Assembly (NCBI GenBank): GCA_021789565.1
Contig: JAJYJL010000309.1
Coordinates: 1 to 8,010 of the forward strand
Direction: 5' to 3'
Origin: Acidobacteriota bacterium
GTDB taxonomy: Bacteria; Acidobacteriota; Terriglobia; UBA7540
Length of the DNA stretch: 8,010 nucleotides
Under the pieces are notes generated by a model. That model saw only the letters and a program-made list of their open reading frames with translations, did not search any database and had not been told where the DNA came from. The position numbers and the translations under genes were made by a program. Shown here in pieces: positions 4,903-8,010 of the stretch. The stretch's first letter is position 1. The number at the start of each line of letters is the position of its first letter.

Positions 4903-7413
4903 CTAGTGGGACAAAAACGGCAAATACAATGGAAAGGAGAGTCGCCCGATGCCGCCCGTTGGCGTGTAGGTGATTTGGTAGGTCTTGGTTTGACCCAGTG
5001 TCGTTTGACCGATTAGGACCTGAGAAGTGGATGCGCCTATCTGGTTTGTTCCGATGAAGGTCAGCGTGTAACTTCCGCTACCAGTACCAACCGTATTCAC
5101 CCTATATGGACCCGCCATTGGTGCGCCGGTATAAAAGCCTTTGATTTCCGTCGTCGGATTATTGGGATACAGGGCGTCGGCTAGCGTCTGAGTGATGTAG
5201 CTCGACTGGGGAATCTCGTCAAGCATGTTGCCGGTCTTTGGATCATAGCCCGTTCTTCGTCCGTTCGGGTCAGTCACAAGGAACTGAAGAGGAGAGGCAA
5301 CCCCAATATACAGAGAAGCGAGGTGACTGGCTGTCCCGGGGCTGTAGAGCGCCTTATTGATGAACTTGTTGCCGTACCCTCGTAGGGTGCTGAACCGGCG
5401 AGCCGGATCTATAATCGCGTATGTAAGGCCCGTACTATCTGTTACTTTTCCGATGGCGAGCACAAAATGGCCGTCTTCTTGAAGAATGACGGGCCTATCG
5501 TGTTGGAGATACCAATCGAGTATCTCATCACTCACTCCATCACTTGTGGGTGAGTATGGAGACCAACTGTCCCAATACAGTGGCACGCCGTGCGCTGTGG
5601 CAAACGGTAATGGCGCACCTGGGTTTATGAACCCAGCCTCGCCAGGGTTCTTCGAATATCCGTTCGCGGTCGGCGTCATGAGCCAGGTATTGAGAGTGAG
5701 AGGATCGGTTTCGAAATGGCTTGTAGATAGCTGACCGAAGAAGTTAATGAGCATCGTGTAGTCAGTGAGGAGGCATCCGTATCCTCCAATAGTACCGAAG
5801 CTGTCATAATCTTGGTTTCCCCAAGACGGCATGTCCTGCCATAATGGAGTGACGTCGACGCGATAATTGGGCAGTGTTGGCGTGCCGGTAAAATCCTGAC
5901 CTCCTGCGCCCACCGGCATCACCAGTTTATCTTTCCATGCAGGCGTGAAGGCATAGGCACTCGTAAAAGGCCGAACCCGATAAGTATCGGTGGCAAGATT
6001 TGCGAAAGTATAGCATCCGTTAGCATCGGAGGTAGTAAATCCACCATGGTTGACACTGGTTGTTGAGGCCGCCTGAACAGATACGCCAGGAATCGGCTGG
6101 TTGCTGTTGTCTCTGAGGTGGCCGGAGATGGAGTAGATCGATCTTCCTGTGAAGCTTGGGTTTGAAGTTGTTGGCACTGTCACTTGAAAGGATGGTGATG
6201 AGAAGGAGAAATTCTCTTTCGAGGGTGTGAGGGTATATGAACCGGATGCCAGTCCTCCCAGTACGTAATTGCCATTGCTATCTGTGGTGGCAACATCTCC
6301 TCGCCCATCGGATATGGTGACGCCAGAGATCGGGTTGTTGCAGTCATCCGTCACGCGCCCGGAGATGGAGTACGTGGGGGACACGGAGGAGACCAAGAGT
6401 TTCGCAATCTTGTTGTCGTAGCCTTCAACGAACCAGATATTGCCATCAGGACCCGTCGTTATGCCGTTGCCATGGATAAGGACGGGCGTGGTGATGAGCT
6501 CAATCAACGCGCCGGAAGTGTTCATACGACCGATCCAGCTGTCGTAGTACGAACCGTGATACATGTTTACGGTGAACCAAAGGTTACCGTCGGGGCCAGG
6601 TGTAATTCTATCGGGATAATAACTGGCTGAGGGGAGAGCAAATTCCGTTATTTCGCCTTTTGTTGTGATTCGGCCCACCTTGCCGAGGCTTTCTGTGAAC
6701 CAGAGGTTCCCGTCGGGCCCGGCTGTGATGTCGTTGACCACGCCGGGGTGCCCCGAAAGTGGGAATACTTGGGGATCCCCTAATGGTGACATTCGGACGA
6801 TAGCCATCTCGCTGTTGATGTTCGTATTCATTGCAGGGAACCAAAGGTTGCCGTCCGGCCCGGTGGCTATCCTGCTTGAATAGATCGCGGCCCAGGGGGT
6901 GATTGGGAAGATCGAGTAAGTACGATCGGGGTTCATGCGGACGATTCGACCATCGTGATACCAGAGGTTACCGTCTGGACCCTTTGTGAGTCCATGGGCT
7001 CCCCAGCCCATCACGGTGCTCCACTCAGTGAAGTCGTTGGGAGGACTGAACCTTCCGATATAGCCCCAACCGTTGTAGCCGGAGCCGTGGGACTCAGCGA
7101 ACCAGAGCGCGTTGTCTTGACCCAGGGTGATGTCGCCGCTGCCTAAGAAACTGGGGCTGTCGGACAGAAGGTAAGCGGAGGCTTCGCCGCTTATGGTTAT
7201 ACTACCAATGTAAGGCCCATTGCCTGTGAACCAGAGATTGCCGCCTGGACCTAGCGTGATGTCGCCGGGAAGGTTGATCTCAGGGGGAACGGCGTACTCG
7301 ATAATTGTGGCCGCTGGGAGAACTTTCGCCGAAGCCGAGGGGGGCAGGAGGATCAGGGCGGAGAGAACCAGGGTCTCAAGGAGGATTGTGCGCCAAGGCA
7401 GGCCGGTTTTCAT
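4903..7413 (-). CDS. Secreted seven-repeat propeller / C39-like papain-fold modular protein (836 aa)
   Basis: An exported paralogue of the neighbouring lectin-like protein. Order: signal peptide (1-29, cut near SASA-K); a virginiamycin-B-lyase-like beta-propeller (about 37-341) with seven blade motifs of the GPDGNLWF type starting at residues 55, 98, 145, 185, 232, 273 and 321; two carboxypeptidase-regulatory-like modules (347-424 and 426-512, each opening YSISG); a C39-like domain (535-689) with Cys547 in GGYGCLLTD, His649 in GHFVLAIG and Asp669 in IIDPA; a C-terminal domain (706-818, VTDPNGRRTGYDPKTG); and tail LYLPFLSH. I chose ATG 7413 because GGAGGAAGGAG (7421-7431) lies seven bases upstream; a further-upstream start at 7446 would fall inside a leader hairpin and spoil the signal peptide. 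Antibiotic lyase activity is not implied. The propeller more likely binds a ligand and the C39-like domain acts on peptides, but this is inference. Confidence 0.87.
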   Translation of the reverse strand: MKTGLPWRTILLETLVLSALILLPPSASAKVLPAATIIEYAVPPEINLPGDITLGPGGNLWFTGNGPYIGSITISGEASAYLLSDSPSFLGSGDITLGQDNALWFAESHGSGYNGWGYIGRFSPPNDFTEWSTVMGWGAHGLTKGPDGNLWYHDGRIVRMNPDRTYSIFPITPWAAIYSSRIATGPDGNLWFPAMNTNINSEMAIVRMSPLGDPQVFPLSGHPGVVNDITAGPDGNLWFTESLGKVGRITTKGEITEFALPSASYYPDRITPGPDGNLWFTVNMYHGSYYDSWIGRMNTSGALIELITTPVLIHGNGITTGPDGNIWFVEGYDNKIAKLLVSSVSPTYSISGRVTDDCNNPISGVTISDGRGDVATTDSNGNYVLGGLASGSYTLTPSKENFSFSSPSFQVTVPTTSNPSFTGRSIYSISGHLRDNSNQPIPGVSVQAASTTSVNHGGFTTSDANGCYTFANLATDTYRVRPFTSAYAFTPAWKDKLVMPVGAGGQDFTGTPTLPNYRVDVTPLWQDMPSWGNQDYDSFGTIGGYGCLLTDYTMLINFFGQLSTSHFETDPLTLNTWLMTPTANGYSKNPGEAGFINPGAPLPFATAHGVPLYWDSWSPYSPTSDGVSDEILDWYLQHDRPVILQEDGHFVLAIGKVTDSTGLTYAIIDPARRFSTLRGYGNKFINKALYSPGTASHLASLYIGVASPLQFLVTDPNGRRTGYDPKTGNMLDEIPQSSYITQTLADALYPNNPTTEIKGFYTGAPMAGPYRVNTVGTGSGSYTLTFIGTNQIGASTSQVLIGQTTLGQTKTYQITYTPTGGIGRLSFPLYLPFLSH

Positions 7414-7420
7414 TGCGAGA

Positions 7421-7431
7421 CTCCTTCCTCC
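7421..7431 (-). promoter_or_regulatory. Strong ribosome-binding site fixing the propeller gene start
   Basis: On the minus strand GGAGGAAGGAG precedes ATG 7413 by seven bases. It holds two overlapping Shine-Dalgarno matches. It decides the start against the in-frame alternative 33 bases upstream at 7446. Confidence 0.85.
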
Positions 7432-7443
7432 GAACAATAAGAC

Positions 7444-7482
7444 CACCTGCCGCTAACGCGAACACGCGTCAAACGGCAGGTG
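7444..7482 (-). promoter_or_regulatory. Two-tier stem-loop in the leader of the propeller gene
   Basis: On the plus strand CACCTGCCG (7444-7452) pairs perfectly with CGGCAGGTG (7474-7482). Inside, ACGCG (7456-7460) pairs with CGCGT (7465-7469) around a four-base loop. It lies 12 bases before the ribosome-binding site on the minus strand. It could be an RNA leader element, an operator, or, with TTATTGTT following on the minus strand, a weak terminator or attenuator. Confidence 0.6.
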
Positions 7483-7698
7483 CTTGGACATCTGCGAAGA
7501 AAGCACGTAGTGGAGACATCCTTGTCTCGTACGCCCCATCTCTGCGCTCCTCGTGTGGAGTGGAAGCAGGTCGTAGATGAACGATCAGAGGCAAAGGGCA
7601 ACTACGTTGCCATTCTATCACCAATCCCGATGAAGGCAAATTCGCTCTTCGCCCGGGTTGCCGTAATTGCCCAGATCGGGAGTGGCCAAGTGGCTTGA
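7483..7698. other. Non-coding stretch upstream of the propeller gene
   Basis: I see no gene. The open frames on both strands match no family I know and lack good ribosome-binding sites. Two small perfect stem-loops occur: GAGACA (7513-7518) with TGTCTC (7523-7528), and GGCAAC (7597-7602) with GTTGCC (7606-7611). The promoter of the minus-strand propeller gene is expected here, but I cannot name boxes with confidence. Confidence 0.5.
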
Positions 7699-7726
7699 TT
7701 GACAGGTGAGATAGCATGACTATAAT
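7699..7726 (+). promoter_or_regulatory. Consensus sigma70 promoter
   Basis: TTGACA (7699-7704), a 16-bp spacer, then TATAAT (7721-7726): both hexamers match the consensus exactly. Transcription would begin near 7733 and run rightward through the paired stem-loops to the terminator at 7934-7966. No ORF with a ribosome-binding site follows; a 26-codon frame from ATG 7729 would start before the predicted transcript does. Confidence 0.7.
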
Positions 7727-7749
7727 GGATGCAGGGTTCAAACAAAAGA

Positions 7750-7867
7750 CGCCATTCTGCTGAGGAAAATTCCGTAGTCGGAAATCGGGACGCAGAATGT
7801 CGCAATTGAGCGGGACGAAATTCTGCCGGGACGAAGACTAATGATTACTTCCCAAGCAGAATGTCGT
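7750..7867. repeat. Two tandem related inverted-repeat units
   Basis: GCAGAATGTCG occurs at 7792-7802 and 7856-7866. Its partner ATTCTGC occurs at 7754-7760 and 7820-7826, giving a period of 64-66 bases. CGGGACG occurs three times, at 7786-7792, 7811-7817 and 7827-7833, the last two extending to CGGGACGAA. Clustered, oriented short repeats of this kind are seen at transposase-binding ends of IS21-, Tni- and Tn7-type elements, and also in repetitive structured RNAs. Confidence 0.8.
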
Positions 7868-7902
7868 GGGTGCGCCTCGTGAGGCGACGAATCCCATCAC
7901 CC

Positions 7903-7965
7903 GCTCTTGACGACCGGGGCATTGGCCCCGCAGAAACCAGCCGATGCCGGCTGGTTGTTTGTTTT
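7903..7965 (+). repeat. 63-bp direct repeat, right copy
   Basis: Matches 1-63 at 62 of 63 positions. The copies lie 7,902 bases apart in the same orientation. Both sit upstream of a TA-family gene: 86 bases before the RHH/TumE-like pair, and 17 bases before the DUF4160-like start. Confidence 0.95.
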
Positions 7966-7966
7966 T
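7934..7966 (+). terminator. Rho-independent terminator in the right repeat copy
   Basis: AACCAGCC (7935-7942) pairs with GGCTGGTT (7949-7956) and is followed by GTTTGTTTTT, one T longer than the left copy. It would stop transcripts from the 7699 promoter before the DUF4160-like gene unless readthrough occurs. Confidence 0.78.
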
Positions 7967-7982
7967 ACGATAGACGCATCTT

Positions 7983-8010
7983 ATGCCCACAGTTCTCGTC
8001 ATTGGACCCT
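7983..8010 (+). CDS. DUF4160-like protein, N-terminus only (cut by window end)
   Basis: The last 28 bases encode MPTVLVIGP. That is the usual opening of one branch of DUF4160 proteins (MPTVL-x-x-GPYRFFFYS...), small proteins commonly paired with DUF2442 and listed among TA-like families. Only nine codons are visible, so the call rests on this N-terminal signature alone. No clear Shine-Dalgarno sequence precedes the ATG, and the terminator T tract ends 16 bases upstream. Expression would need readthrough of the terminator or a start site hidden in the spacer. Confidence 0.55.

Larger units (their letters stand above)
7733..7966 (+). ncRNA. Candidate structured small RNA of about 230 nt
   Basis: The limits are inferred from a consensus promoter (7699-7726) and an intrinsic terminator (7934-7966). 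Between them I see no credible gene but strong structure. Stem-loop 1 (7750-7802) has ATTCTGC (7754-7760) pairing with GCAGAAT (7792-7798), and an inner TTCCG-TAGT-CGGAA hairpin. Stem-loop 2 (7815-7867) has ACGAAATTCTGC (7815-7826) pairing with GCAGAATGTCGT (7856-7867) with one mismatch, and an inner GAAG/CTTC pair. The arms are shared, so they could also pair across units. The RNA could act alone, as a leader for the DUF4160-like gene, or as an RNA antitoxin. The same bases could instead be a transposon end. Confidence 0.4.

Noticed and set aside
4903..7413. Streptogramin (virginiamycin B) resistance gene
   Set aside because: Only the propeller fold is shared. The protein is exported, much larger and multi-domain, and the catalytic residues of Vgb could not be confirmed by eye.
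7413..7446. Upstream start for the propeller gene adding 11 residues
   Set aside because: The start at 7446 lies within the leader hairpin, has no ribosome-binding site and would put a hydrophobic stretch before the basic n-region of the signal peptide. ATG 7413 has a strong site seven bases upstream.
7480..7698. Small plus-strand gene of 72 codons upstream of the promoter
   Set aside because: It starts within the leader hairpin of the minus-strand gene, has no ribosome-binding site and resembles no family I know; an opposite-strand frame of similar length overlaps it.
7750..7867. CRISPR array
   Set aside because: Only two copies of an 11-base motif with a 64-base period, palindromic arms of mixed orientation and no cas genes. 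It does not have the repeat-spacer form.

Overview
The window looks like accessory DNA from a Chloroflexota-like bacterium. The phylum is an inference. Both large secreted proteins end in a short hydrophobic Leu-Pro tail (FLPLIVR and LYLPFLSH), a C-terminus I associate with Chloroflexota exoproteins. The small genes belong to toxin-antitoxin (TA)-like families that are abundant in that phylum. There are no rRNA or tRNA genes, no CRISPR array and no transposase.

Left part (1-2284, plus strand): a run of small TA-type units. A double-hairpin terminator repeat (1-63) is followed by an overlapping pair, a ribbon-helix-helix-like protein and a TumE/DUF6516-like protein (149-789). After another hairpin terminator comes a DUF433 antitoxin-like gene (848-1174). 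Its expected DUF5615 PIN-like partner survives only as about 12 codons (from 1176) before a third terminator. Two decayed-looking ORFs follow: an alpha-helical HEAT-like protein (1293-1997) and, after one in-frame stop, the back half of an XRE-type helix-turn-helix domain (2004-2237). A perfect 28-bp palindrome closes this side.

Centre (2297-7413, minus strand): two large paralogous secreted proteins. They share carboxypeptidase-regulatory-like beta-sandwich modules, a C39-like papain-fold domain with an apparent Cys-His-Asp triad, a conserved C-terminal domain and the Leu-Pro tail. They differ in the N-terminal sensing or binding module: an L-type-lectin-like domain in one and a seven-repeat virginiamycin-B-lyase-like propeller in the other. 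A 569-bp non-coding gap separates them. The propeller gene has a very strong ribosome-binding site and a structured leader.

Right part (7447-8010): about 250 bp with no gene is followed by a consensus sigma70 promoter (TTGACA-16-TATAAT, 7699-7726). Downstream lie two related stem-loops about 65 bp apart, then a near-perfect second copy of the 63-bp terminator repeat (7903-7965), then the first codons of a DUF4160-like gene (7983 onward). This suggests a small structured RNA of about 230 nt. The order promoter, repeated stem-loops, terminator, TA-family gene resembles the layout of type III TA loci. Its function is unproven, and a multi-repeat transposon end is a serious alternative reading.
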